From positions 2,877,001 to 2,941,000 of the forward strand of contig JAKZAP010000008.1 in NCBI GenBank assembly GCA_023053575.1: a stretch of DNA of 64,000 bases, given 5' to 3'. Origin of the DNA: Branchinecta lynchi. Its lineage: Eukaryota > Arthropoda > Branchiopoda > Anostraca > Branchinectidae. Both the position numbers and the translations under genes were made by a program. The notes under the pieces are model-generated. The model saw only the letters and a program-made list of their open reading frames with translations, ran no database searches and was not told where the DNA came from. Positions 45,171 to 56,715 of the stretch are shown here, in pieces (within the stretch, counting starts at the first letter, position 1; every line of letters starts with the position of its first letter).

Positions 45171-45530
45171 TTTCTAACTCTTTGCATCTTGAGTGACCCC
45201 CGGCGTCTTTCGCTGTATGAGAATGCCAGTATGTAGGTAATGGGAGCGTTATATTGTCAGACGGGTAGATAAATGTACATACAGCTCGATTTTTTCAGCC
45301 GGATGTGAATTTCTGAATTTCCTCAGGTTTCGCCATAGACTCTGTGTGCACATAGCTCAAGGCGGACAGTACCCTATGTTTGTGAATATAGCGTAAAACA
45401 GTAACAAAGGCTCGTACATTTGTATAGGCAATAGTTACGTTTTTGCAGATACCATGGTATCTGATACCACGATCTAAGTCATTTTCGCAGTTACCGTGGC
45501 ATCATATACCACGGTCAAAAGGCGTTTTTG
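45171..45530 (+). repeat. Direct repeat X-prime, right of the A element
   Basis: Copy of 43607-43975. Sequence then continues with further cagttatcgtggtatctggc-type repeats to about 45600 that have no counterpart on the left. Confidence 0.9.
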
Positions 45531-45576
45531 CAGTTATCGTGGTATCTGGCCAGTCATCGTGGTATTTGGTAACTGA

Positions 45577-45831
45577 TTGTGGTGTCTGAAAAAGTCATCT
45601 CACTTCATCATCGCCAACTATAACTATGGACGCATCGTCCCCAACCCGGGGTGCTACAATCGTAAAGCTTTGGGAATTTTGTACAGCACCTTTTGCGCTC
45701 CACTATACTATTTCGTTCTGGTGTCACTCATATTCTGCGAAAGAAGGAGATTAAAAAGATGTGATCGTGTTATTTTCAATATGCAAAGCACCTGCTCCAC
45801 TTGTCAAAATTATGTCATAACCATACATTGA
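45577..45831 (+). other. Unassigned frame related to 17153-17410
   Basis: The frame includes YGRIVPNPGCYNRKALGIL and VLVSLIFCERRRLKR. The + frame at 17153-17410 has YGKISPNKSRYNRNGLCTLY followed by VLLFLVGMAHLFRKKR. The shared pattern (YG-I-PN---YNR--L--LY, then hydrophobic, then basic end) suggests a common dispersed sequence, perhaps a decayed coding repeat. No family recognised. Confidence 0.35.
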
Positions 45832-45939
45832 CGGAGAAGTTGAAAATTCAAGATGCAAGTGTTACCCTTTTGGATGTTTCCTCGTCGCTTTCAAAAATCA
45901 TGAACAACAGGGCCCAACCAGCGCACGACGTTATCCACT

Positions 45940-46062
45940 GTTTCCTGACCGAAGATTAAAAATTAAGTGTCTTTTTCTGTGTTCTTATGTGTCTTATTTA
46001 TTTTCATTTACTCCGCTTTTTGAAAATGGCGGGTTATAAATAAATTACTTACTTACTTACTA
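45940..46062 (+). mobile_element. LINE 3-prime UTR with (TTAC)n tail
   Basis: Same tail as at 30700-30788: ctccgctttttgaaaatggcgg then ttataaataaattacttactt. Confidence 0.8.
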
Positions 46063-46670
46063 TAGAGCCTAGGATTTTGTCAAATTGGTGGGAAAGAATT
46101 TTGGCACTTAGTGATGTGGGGCGCCACTAAAAATATTTCGCTTATTTCTGAGTTGAGGTGATCAGAAAACACAGTTAGTTTGACAATAGTTTCTGACTAG
46201 ATCCACCAGGCTGAATCTGAACATAATTGGTGGCAAAGCTAGAGATGAGGCTTGACCTTATAAAAGCGAAAATACACCCTTTTTAGGCCTATAAAGTATG
46301 TGCCGACTGTTTATTTTTTTACAGCTATAGGCTAGTATTTATTAATTTCCTCTGTAAGTCGCGAAATTCAAAGGTTTATTTCCAGGTTCGGCATGTATCT
46401 CGTAACTTAATAATTTTTTTTAGGGTTTGTTATACTTTACCGAAATTTGCCTTGGGTACTGAACTTCACATTGCCGTAAAATTCCAAGCTCCAACCAACC
46501 AAATTATAGGCCAAAAATCTATGAGAAAATACGTCTTTAAAGAATGGTGATGTGACACAGTATTCTATTCTAGAATTTAGCATAGAACTCAAACAAATAT
46601 TAAACTAGACCTACGTTGCCCGGGCAACGTGAAGTGTTGCGGCAACCTTTGTCCGGCTTCGCCGGCTAAA
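46063..46670. other. No gene seen; shared dispersed sequence and palindromes
   Basis: 46395-46545 is related to the reverse complement of 60480-60650 (tctcgtaacttaata; ccttgggtac). At 46615-46670 come palindromes cgttgcccgggcaacg and gccggcttcgccggc, both partly shared with 60746-60800. Confidence 0.6.
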
Positions 46671-49600
46671 GTGTTGCGAGAGCAACACTTTGGTTTTGTT
46701 TCTTCGCTGTCGGTTAAATGCTGAAATTGTCAACTTATCGAAGCTTTTAAAACGGTATGTTCTAAAAAGAATAATCACATAATCAAAAGCTGTTCTTTAG
46801 CGTTGTAAAACCAACAACAAAACAATATCGGAAGAAGGCTATTTGTAACGTTTCAGGATTAAAATACCATAGATGACACTATTAATTATCACAAAACTAC
46901 CTTATTGTTTTACATTACCGTATCGTTTGTACCCGTTGCGTAAACAGTTAATCCTAGGTTATAGCGATAGACCATCGATACAAACTTGCTTACTGTCATA
47001 TTTACAGAAATCGAATACAATGTGCACCAATTTTCAAAAATTTCTAGCCCCTCGTGAACCGATCTTACTTACAAGTCCGTCTCCCGACATTGACAATAAA
47101 TTCACCGGAAACAAATAATGGATGCACCAGCTATCAAGAGTTGCAAACCCCTCATCGCTGAAGATGATTATAGCATAAAAGCCGATTATTACTTACAAGT
47201 CCCATGCATGTCTTACAATTGGGAACAAAATTGTTCTTACCATCGAATACACCTGAGACAAATAACAGGTATACCAACTAGCAAAAGCTGCAAACTCCTC
47301 GTTGCCGAAGATGATTATGAGCTAACAGTCGACTGTTGCTTACAGTCGAATGTTGCTTACAAGTCCCTTACATGTCTCACAACTGGTATCGCCTATTTTT
47401 GGTTTCAGTGTGTACCTTACTCCTGAAGTTGTCAACCCCTTGAAACTTTCAAACTGGCTTATCTCATGAAGGATTTTTGTTCAGAAAATTTGATGGCATA
47501 TATTTTGATCAGCTCTTCAAGGGCTATCGATTGCCCTAACCACAACAAAAGCATATCGGAAAAAGGGACTAAATTGACTTTGCAGTCAGTTGAACTTTAT
47601 CCTTTTCAATCGTAGACATCGTGACGGATGAAAACTTGGAATAATATCCTATATAATCTAGTTGGTATTATAAAGCTATCCGTAACTTTTTAGGATTAAA
47701 ATACCATAGATGACACTATTAATTATTACGAAACTACCTTGTTTTACATTACAGTATCGTTTGTACCCGTTGCGTTAACAGTAAATCCTAGGTTACAGCG
47801 ATAGACCAACGATACAAACTTTCTTACCGTCAGATTTATATAAATCGAATACAATGTGCAACAATTTGCACTAATTTCTAGCCCCTCGTCCACCGATTCT
47901 ACTGACAAGTCCCTTTCCCGTGATCAAGTTCACCGGATAAAAATAATGGGTATACCGACTAGCAAAAGTTGCAAACACCTCATCGCTGAAGATTTGTGTA
48001 GCATAACAGCCGATTATTACTTACAAGTCCCTTGCATGTTTTACATTTGGGAACCAAATTGTTCATCAAATGACAGGTACGCCAACTAGCGAGAGCTGCA
48101 AACCCCTCATTGCCGAAGATGATTATGAGCTAACAGTTGCCTGTCGCGTACAAATCCCCTAAATGTCTCACAACTGGTATCGCCTATTTTTGGTTTCAGT
48201 GTGTACCTTACTACTGAAGTTGTCAACCCCTTGAAACTTTCAAACTGGTGTATCTCATAAAGGAATTTTTTTTACCAAAAAATGGATGTCATATACTTTG
48301 ATCAGCTCATCAGCGGCTATCGATTGCCGTCGAAGTTGAACTTTATCCTTTTCAATCGTAGATATCGTGACGGATGAAAACTTGGAACAATATCTTATAT
48401 AATCTAGTTGATATTATAAAGCTATCCGTAACTTTTCAGGATTAAAATACCATAGATGACACTATTAATTATTACAAAATTACCTTATTGTTTTACATTA
48501 CCGTATCGTTTGTACCCGTTGCGTAAACAGTTAATCCTAGGTTATAGTGATAGACCATCGATACAAACTTTCTTACTGTCATATTTACAGAAATCGAATA
48601 CAATGTGCACCAATTTTCAAAAATTTCTAGCCTCTCGTGAACCGATTCTTGCTTACAAGTCCGTCTCCCGTGATTGACATCAAATTCATCGGAAACAAAT
48701 AATGGATATACCAGCTATCAAAAGTTGCAAGCCCCTCATCGCTGAAGATGATTATAGCATAATCTTTTTAAACGGGATGTTCTAAAAAAAATAATCATAT
48801 GATCAAAAGGTATTCTTCAGCGTTGTAAAAACAACAACAAAAAAATATAGGAAGAAGGGACTAAATTAACTTTGCAGTCAGTTGTACTTTATCCTTTTCA
48901 ATCGTAGACATCGTGACGGATGAAAACTTGGAACAATATCTTATATAATCTAGTTGGTAATAGAAAGCTATCCGTAACTTTTCAGGATTAAAATACTATA
49001 GATGACCCTATTAATTATTATGAAACTACCTCATTGCTTTACATTTTCGTTTGTATCCGTTGTGTAAACAGTTAATCCTCGGTTACATTGATAGACCATC
49101 GACACAAACTTTCGTACCGTCAGATTTATAGAAATCGAATACAATGTGCACCCATTTGCAAAAATTCCTAGCCCCTCGTGAACCGATTCCTACTTACAAG
49201 TCCCTCTCCCGTGATATACATTAAGTTAACCGGAAACAAATAATGGGTACACCAGGTAGCAAAAGCTGCAAACCCATCATCGCAGAAGATGATTGTAGCA
49301 TAACAGCCGATTATTACTTAGAAGTCCCTTGCATATCTTACCATTGGGAACCAAATTGTTCTTACCATCGAATACACCGGAAACAAATAACAGGTATACC
49401 AACTAGCAAAAGCTGCAAACCCCTCATTACCGAAGATGATTATGGGCTAACAGTCGACTGTTGCTTAAAAGTCCCCTATATGTATCATAACTGGTATCGC
49501 CTATTTTTGGTTTCAATGTACCTTACTATGAAGTTGTCAACCCCTTTGAAATTTTCAAACTGGTGTATCTCATGAAGGAATTTTTGTACCAAAAAATGGA

Positions 49601-50417
49601 TGGCATATACTTTGATCGGCTCATCAATGGCTATCGATTGCCGTCGAAAAAAAAATTCTACCTGTCTTAGTTCAAAAGTTGACTTTTTTGCCGTAGGCCA
49701 ACTTTCTAACGTCACGACTTAGAAAGGAGCAAAGGATAAGCTCTAGTTTCTTTAGCAATGAGAGAACTTTTAAAGTTTAAGAGGCACATCTGATACCGTT
49801 ACTCTACCACAAACCAAAGTGCAAAAAAAAAAAATTATAAACTCAGCTGAAATCGTCGCAGACATGGACAGAAACAATAGATGGCAGCACTTTCGGACCC
49901 GTGGGAAAAAGCCACTTTTTTGTCTCTGTAGATTTTTCTATTTATCACTCAAAGAAGATATGTTGGCTGTGGGGCCGGGTAACTGCCGCATATATTTAAC
50001 ACTTATAGATTTTAGTCCATCTTCAATTTGAAACTAGTGCCTGCCTGCTTGCGTGCTAGAACGGAGCTTTCCACTCGAAAGCAGAAACATCTTTTGATGA
50101 AACGAAAGGTTCGCTACACAACTTCAGATAGTCCTCTCTGACATAGGCTATACAACTCCACTTCACTTCGCAAACCGTAGGCTCTGGCTCGATGACAAGC
50201 AAAAACCATCCTTATTGGCCCCAGGCAAGAGTTCTACGGAGCTTTCCAAAATGTAATGTCATATTCATCAATCCGGCCTAAGGTCCACACTTTCCGTAAA
50301 AACCGCACAGGTTAGACCCTTCTCAGTTACCAGGAATAAAATGAAATCGGAGTCATAGGAAAAAAAAAAAAAAAAAAAAAAAACGAGGACAAAACCAAAG
50401 TGTTGCTCTCGCAACAC
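46671..50417. mobile_element. 3.75 kb block bounded by exact 27 bp inverted repeats, internal tandem array
   Basis: A 27 bp sequence starting gtgttgcgagagcaacactt (46671-46697) reappears as its exact reverse complement at 50391-50417. The termini are themselves hairpins (gttgc-gaga-gcaac). Inside, units starting at aggattaaaatacca lie at 46855, 47692, 48438 and 48983 (spacing 837, 746, 545), and a 150 bp module (tcgctgaagatgattat, tcttacaattgggaaccaaa) repeats within them. The short frames reading TSKSCKPLIAEDDY and variants come from this module. There is no transposase. It behaves like a large non-autonomous element or a satellite caught between inverted copies; a second left end is at 60746-60870. 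Confidence 0.65.
49700..50370. other. Right part of the inverted-repeat block; no gene seen
   Basis: No tandem units here. A long A run occurs at 50360-50383. Confidence 0.5.
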
Positions 50418-50888
50418 AATACGGATGTTATAGGCTAATTACTTATTTATAGGCCTTGGTTTTTTTCTGAAAAACAGTACTGCGAGACATTTTATGCCCA
50501 ATTTGGACCCCGAGTCCAATGGTAGCTTTGGTTTGGGAATCGTATGTCAAAATCGGTTGTCATACGCCATCTAATTTGCTATAAGCTCTAATTTTATTGG
50601 AAATATCGTTGTAAATAATGAACCACGAAACTCTCTAAGGTAGGAAACCGACCCAGAACCTCAACGCTTGACAGAAGATGTAGCGGAAAATGCTGTCAAT
50701 GCTCAGCCGGGAGAATAGGAGGATTAAACAAGCCTTACCAGAGGTGAAGTTTCACCCTTGTTATCCCGAACAAGGAGAGCACTGGCGAAGTGAGAGTTCA
50801 GCTGAGATCCACGTCCGGCCCTCGAGCGGGTAGCATGCTAGGCTGATCAGCTGTGTCCAACCTTCGAGTGGTGTAGCGTGTTTTCAGA

Positions 50889-51759
50889 ATGGAGGAAGAA
50901 TCCCTATCTATGGATTACGATCAGGAGCTGGAAGAGATTGACGAAGAGGAACAAGGACAGGACATTCTAGGAAAGGAAAAAACGAGACTTGACGAGGAAG
51001 AACAAGTAGAGGAGGAGATCGAAGAGGGCTCTGGGTTACTAGATGCGGTAAACAGACTGCAGGATAAACAGAAAAAGAAAAAAGTAAGTCCCAAACTTGC
51101 TAGGTTGGTTAACGCTCTGTTTAGTGACCCACCGACGGCCGAGATTACTAAATCTGGTCTTAGAGAACGAAAGTGCGTCGAATTTAGCCAAGGTAGTTGT
51201 ATTAATCCTGAGCTGTGGAGAGCAGTTGACAAGAAAGTCCAAACGGCAGATATACGGACGGCTCAATCACAAAGAAAGGTCGTCGGGGCTGTCGGCATCT
51301 TAACGAGCGTTACCGAAAAAGCACTCGGTATGGTAGACTCTCCTTTGACGGGCTAATGGAGGCTATTGGCCTGTTAGGTCAGCTAACGATGAATCAAACA
51401 AGGCCCGGCGTTACGCATTGAAACCTTACTTGAACCCAAAAGTGTCCGTGGGTCTTTGCGCACCTGAGAATAAGATCACGAAATATTTGTTTGGAGATGA
51501 TCTTTCTGAAGCAGGTGAGAAAGCAAGAAAGTTAAACGACTTGCGCCAGTTGGCTTTATATAAGCCAAGAAATGGGAAACTGGGCAGCACTTACGCTGCC
51601 AAGGACACCCAATGGTCGAAGAAAGACAGAGCCGAAACGCCCGGTACCAGCAAAAGCGACCGGACGTATTACAACTTAAAACGACCCCAGAACGACCGGT
51701 TCAGAAACAGGTCGTTCCAGAAAGAGAAAAGCTCGTCCCAGGACGCTCACAAGGACTAG
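50889..51759 (+). pseudogene. DIRS gag-like ORF, frameshifted
   Basis: The frame 50889-51356 (ATG start, acidic coiled-coil-like N-terminus rich in E and D) and the frame from about 51395 to 51759 (KPYLNPKVSVGLCAP, TKYLFGDDLSEAG) together correspond to a DIRS ORF1. In between, EAIGLLGQ is reached only through shifted frames, showing at least two frameshifts. The product would package the element RNA; it is broken here. Confidence 0.75.
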
Positions 51760-51769
51760 AGGTAAGTGA

Positions 51770-52680
51770 ATCATTCACTCAGTTTGTAGAAACTATTCTT
51801 GTGGACAGTAGACTTCAAGTAGAAAATTTCCAAGCTGGACAAACCCGGAAATTCTCTTCGTACTGGGGAAACACTAAGCACTGATGGTTCAATACTCGAT
51901 ATCGTTAAAAATGGTTTCCGTACTGAATTCCTTCAAGACCCTGCATATCTGAAACAACGGAATACTGTTACATACAGCTTTCCGAATGAAACGAAGAAGA
52001 TTATCTCGTAGGAAATCCACGAGATGCTTAGAAAGCAAATTAGCATGGAAGTTCCGTTTTCCCAGGATTTGGTTATTTCACCAATTATTGTCTTGCCAAA
52101 GCGTGATAAAGAAAAAATGGATATTCGTAATTAATCTCAGTCAGTTAAATGAAAATGTTGAGAGCCACCATTTTAAAATGGAATCACTGAAGACCGCCAT
52201 CATGTTAATGACACCTAATTGTTTTATGTATTCAGTTGATTTATAGTTAATGCATATTATTAAGTTTTCATTAATAAATTAGTCCATAAATATTTCGCTT
52301 TCGAATTTGAGGGACGTTATTACGTCTTTTCGGTGTTACCGAACGGTCTAGCATGTGGTCCTCAATGATTTACCAAAATTATGAAGCGAATATTCGGGAA
52401 CCTGAGAAAAATGGGACATCTATCTGTCTATTATTTGAACGATTCTTTTTTGGTTGGTGAAAACATCAATCTGTGCGAGTCTTACGTTATCGTGACGATT
52501 ACAGGTATAAGAAAATCTGGATTCGTTATTAATCCCACGAAATCCATGTTGTATCCATCGCAAAAAATTGAATTCCTAGGATTCGTCTTAGATTCAGTAG
52601 AAATGACAGTCTCTTTTCCCAAGCGAAAAATTGAAACAAAGATTTGCCGCACTAGAGGCTATTTTATAAGCAAATAATCC
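51770..52680 (+). pseudogene. DIRS reverse transcriptase, dead
   Basis: Recognisable blocks in order: ISPIIVLPKRDKEKMDI (52080s), HHFKMESLKTAIMLM and CFMYSVDL (52170-52245), FEGRYYVFSVLPNGLACGPQ (52306-52365), YYLNDSFLVG (52430s; the YIDD catalytic pair has become YLND) and KIEFLGFVLDSVEMTV (52566-52613). Several in-frame stops and frameshifts interrupt it. In the family this enzyme copies RNA into DNA; this copy cannot. Confidence 0.88.
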
Positions 52681-52899
52681 TACTGTTAGGGATGTTTCTT
52701 CTGTCACCGGACTATTAGTTTCAAGTTTCCCGCAGTGCTGTCAGGCCCGCTTTATTATCAAGATCTTGGCAATGATAAGAAACGAGCGTTAAAGGGGCAC
52801 AAAGACAATTATGAAGGAAACATGTGTTTGTCAAACGAGGCTCCGACAGATTTATTGTGGTGGTTAAACTTAAAAAAGGAATAGCCGAAAACCCATTAG

Positions 52900-53480
52900 T
52901 CATAGTGAGATTGGTAACATTTTAGAAAGTGACGCAAGTTTGAAGGGATGGGAATGTCATATACGATCTATGAATTCAAGCACTGGGGGAGATTGGACCC
53001 CAGAAAAAACCGAGTGTCATATAAACCCACTGAAACTGAAACCCGTATTGCTAGGTTTGAAAAGTTTAAAAGTCTGATTCAAGGTAAACATGTGAGAATT
53101 AGAGTAGATAACACTACCGCCTTATCGTATATTAATGAGATGGGCGGCAGTAAATCTTCCATTTGCAATAATATTGCAAAAGAAATCTGGCATTTCGTGT
53201 TGGAGAACGATGCCTGGATTTCTGCGGAATTCATTGGATAGAAGTTCAGGGAAGTTTAATACAGACATAGAATGGAAACTGCGAGCCCAGTGGTATTTAA
53301 TAGATTAAGCAAATTGTTTGGAAAATTCTGAAATTAATTTTTTTGCATCGAGACTTAACTTTTAGTTGAAACCATATGTGTTTTGGAAACCCGATCCGGG
53401 TGCTGTACATGTTGATGCCTTTGGATTTAACTGGAAAGAATGGTATTTTTATGCCTTTCCCCTTTTTGCATGATCATGAA
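52900..53480 (+). pseudogene. DIRS RNase H region
   Basis: Frame 52948-53241 contains ETETRIARFEKFKSLIQGKH, VRIRVDNTTALSYINEMGG (the D of VDNTTA is an expected active-site residue) and CNNIAKEIWHF. It is followed by KPDPGAVHVDAFGFNW..WYFYAFP at about 53390-53460 in a different frame, the linker typical before the recombinase. Confidence 0.85.
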
Positions 53481-53679
53481 ATTGTTACCCAAGGTTGTCA
53501 ACGACGCGGCGACGGGGCTGGTGATTGTACCTAACTGGACCAGACATCCTTGGTATGCCCTTCTTCTGAAGATTCTGGCGGCCCCGCTAGTGGACCTACC
53601 AAGCACCGAAAAATCACTAATACTGCCCCAAGCTCCAGGAAAAACTCATCGCTTTGGATCGAGCCTCAAATTAATGGCC

Positions 53680-54512
53680 TGTCTTGTGTCAGGCGATCCT
53701 TGCAAGAAAGAGGACTCAATGGTGCAGCAAGTGAAGTACTTCTTGGAGCTTGGAAAAAGGGCACACAAGAACAATACTCAACTCACCTCAAGAATTGGGA
53801 GAAATATTGTAGTCAACAAGAAATCGATCCATTGCGACCAACTATAGATCAGATCATACATTTTTTGGACACTCTTGTTGAAAAGAATTTTGGTTTACAG
53901 CAAACACCGCACGATCGGCAATAAGTGCAATAGTTCTAAATGGGGATTCAGTATCATCGAAATTGGTTTCCAAATTTTTACGCAGAGTGTTCAGTTTGAA
54001 CCCAGCGTTGCCCAGATACCAGAAAACTTGGGATGTAGGTGTGGTATTGCGTACAAGTGAACGAGTCCAGACGCTGAGTAGTTTTAAAATTAGTAATATT
54101 GAAATTAATGAGAATGAGTGTGTTATTGCCATAGATGAGGCAACCAAAATATCGAAAAGAAACCGACATAAAACCTGCGTAAAATACCTGAAATTCAGTG
54201 ATAATGTCGAGTTGTGCCCCTTGTTCAATTTGAAGTTGTATATAGTAAGAACGAAGTACGAAAGTCGTTCAGACAAGCTTTTAATTAGTTATGTTAAACC
54301 ATACAATCCAGTAGCAGCAACAACAATATTTCGATGGATAATGATGGTACTTAAGACGTCTGGTGTGGGTGTTCATGAGTTTAAAACCCATAGTGTTCGT
54401 TAGATTAGGAACCACTGTTGACAAGATTTTGAATCACGTGGGATGGCGCTCAGCCGCTACGTATGCTACTTTTTATAGTAAGCCAAAAGAAAGCGTAGAT
54501 TTTAAGTAGTGT
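53680..54512 (+). pseudogene. DIRS tyrosine recombinase, frameshifted
   Basis: N-terminal SAM-like part KGTQEQYSTHLKNWEKYC (about 53757-53812), central part DEATKISKRNRHKTCVKYL, then HEFKTHSVR* (H-x-x-R, near 54375-54400). After a frame change come ILNHVGWRSAATYATFYSKP (about 54430-54487), with the tyrosine of FYSKP as the expected nucleophile. In the family this enzyme inserts circular DNA without target duplication; here it is broken. Confidence 0.88.
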
Positions 54513-54565
54513 TATTTATCTTGAAGATGATTTCAATAGAAATTGGCTTTAGTAACTGTTTTTAC

Positions 54566-56476
54566 GGCACTTGAGCTACTCAAGTGCCATATAGCGATCG
54601 TAATGTCTGTCGGTCTGTCGATCTGTCCACATTTTGCTAAATTGGGCACTTCCACATGACCTAGGACGATAAATATATCAGGGACCCAACCGGATTAACT
54701 TGGAAATAATCACTTCCCCGATCCGACCATCAATGGGGAGTGGCAAGATGGGGAATCCGGAAATTAATAACATTCATAACTTTGGAACGGATAATCGGGC
54801 GTGCATCACACTTGACAGGTATCAAGAACAAATGTCTTGGATGTTCATTGTCAAATTCAGATCAGATCCGATAACTGGGACTCTGGGAGGGGGGCTGGAG
54901 GGGGACACCCGAAATATCTTGAAACGCTTTTTCTAGTTTCTTTCAAACCCCTACCCCTTTCTTCACACTAGTATAGTTCTGCGCATGGATGAGTCGTTCT
55001 TTCTTCACACTAGTATAGCTCTGGTCGGGGATGAGTCATTCTTTGCCTAAATTCATTCGGAGAGAGCTAGAACAATCGAAGGGGTTGGTATAATATGTTG
55101 TTGAACCTTAGTAGGGGTTGATATAGATTATGGGGTGCTAGAACGATGAAAATTGGCAGGCGTATCAGGGACCCGGACAGATTAACTTAAAAATAATCAC
55201 TTCCCCAGTCCGACTTTCACCGGATCCGGGAGTCCGGAAACTAGGAACAACGGTAGTTAAAGGGGAGCAAAAGGAAGCAAAAAGAGCGCTGCCCAAATGC
55301 GGTATCGATCCGCAGACCTCTGCGTCGTAGTTCCAGTGCTCTACCACTGCGCTACGACTTCATGTATGTAGAAGCGAATGCGGAAACACACATGGTTTAA
55401 AGATTAAAGTAAGACTTACGTAAATGTTAATCAGTGCAAAATATCTAGAGCTATTTTGCTCTGATACTAACTAAACTTAAACTAAACAAATCTCGTGAAA
55501 TACTTCCACATAAGCTAGGACAATGAAACTGGGCAGGCATATCAGGGAACCGACCATATTAACGTGGAAATAATCACTTTCCAGATCCAGTCATAGTGGG
55601 GGGAGTGGAGGGATTGGAAATCCGGAAACTATTAACATGCATAACTTTGGAGACAGTAATCGGACATGCGTGAAACTTGACATATGTCAAGAACAGGTGT
55701 TTGGATATTCAGTTTCAGATCCGGACCAGATTCGATACCTGTGGGGGGGGGCTGGAGGGGGGCACCGGAAATTTCCTGAAACGCTTCCACATAAGCTAGA
55801 ACAATAAAACTTGGAAGCCATATGAGGGAACCGACCAGCTAGGTTAACTTGGAAATAATAACTTCCCCGATCCAGCCATCGCGGGGGGAGTGGAGGGATG
55901 GGGGATCCGGATACTAGAATCATACATAACTTAGGAACGGGTAATCGGACATGCATGAAACTTGACAGGTGTGAAGAACAAGTGTCTCAGATTTTCAATT
56001 TCAAAATCTGGCCCGAATCCGATAACTGGGGGTCGTGGTAGAGGGGGGACCGGAATTCTTTTGAAACGCTTAGAGTCGAAATATCAGGATGGGACTTCGA
56101 GGAGAGAACAAGTATAAGGCGTAGAGACAATACGAGACAATACTGATAAAACAGGACCGGATCTTGTCACAGTTGGGGGAATTAGAGAGGGTTTTCTACA
56201 ATTCTGGTCATCACGAGCTGGGGTACTTCCAAATGTGCTATGACCATGAAACTTGGCAGGCATGTTAGTGTCCCTCCCCCAGTTCGATCATCGTTGTGGG
56301 AGAAACAGTTATCAGTGAGTGGAATAACCATTTCAAATTTAGTAGATCAAGCCGGTTTTCTGATAAAATGAATTTCGGGAGAGAGATGCAGCCTTGGCAA
56401 CTGCAAACCGTATCTGACAAACATGCTAACTGTTTCTTACAAGTGCCATATGAGCCTTCAGCTCTTGTTTATTCAG
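54566..56476 (+). mobile_element. B-family element nested downstream of the DIRS coding region
   Basis: Starts with the hairpin cggcacttgagctactcaag/tgccat followed by agcgatcgtaatgtctgtcgg, repeats gatgaaacttggcagg-type modules with G runs, and ends caagtgccatatgagcc..cagctcttgt. It contains the uninterrupted A-insertion site (54925-54960) and a SINE-like head at 55291-55360. It separates the DIRS body from the DIRS modules at 56558-56715, so it probably inserted into the DIRS element. Confidence 0.75.
55291..55360 (-). mobile_element. tRNA-derived SINE head
   Basis: On the - strand an A-box-like tagcgcagtgg and a B-box-like ggatcgatacc are correctly spaced, and the T-arm pairs perfectly (tgcgg-atcgata-ccgca). 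The acceptor arm and anticodon arm do not pair, and gtcgtag...ctacgac forms a long hairpin instead, so it is not a working tRNA. The downstream part (gggcagcgctctttttgc and so on) would be the SINE body. Confidence 0.6.
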
Positions 56477-56557
56477 TAAAAAATCGTGAAAAAAAATTTC
56501 AGCTCTAAAATCTCAGCTGAACTATCACGAGCCAGTGCTCTGGTGAGGGATAATATG

Positions 56558-56715
56558 AGGATTAAGCAAGCCTTACCAGAGGTGAAGTTTGATCCTTGTT
56601 ATCCCGAACAAGGAAAGCACCGGCGATGTGAGAGTTCAGCTCCCACCCTCCCAGCCCCAGGTTTTTTTTACAGAAGACGTAGCAGAAAATGCTGTCATTG
56701 CTCAGCCGGGAGAAT
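56558..56715 (+). repeat. DIRS end modules A and B
   Basis: Module A (56558-56641) and module B (56670-56715) match 50719-50803 and 50671-50716 with few changes but in swapped order and with a 28 bp spacer (cccaccctcccagccccagg and a T run). Confidence 0.8.

Larger units (their letters stand above)
50640..54520 (+). mobile_element. DIRS-like tyrosine-recombinase retroelement, degenerate
   Basis: The order gag-like, RT, RNase H, tyrosine recombinase, with no integrase, is typical of the DIRS order. Frames are broken by multiple stops and shifts throughout. The 5-prime region holds module B-prime (50671-50716, acagaagatgtagcgg to gggagaat) followed by module A-prime (50719-50803, aggattaaacaagcc to gagagttcagct). 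The same modules occur in the order A, then B, at 56558-56715, beyond a nested B-family element. The ends of the original element are not certain. Confidence 0.9.

Noticed and set aside
43607..45530. Classical LTR retrotransposon (X repeats as LTRs)
   Set aside because: X does not start TG or end CA, and the internal part is an A element found elsewhere without X.
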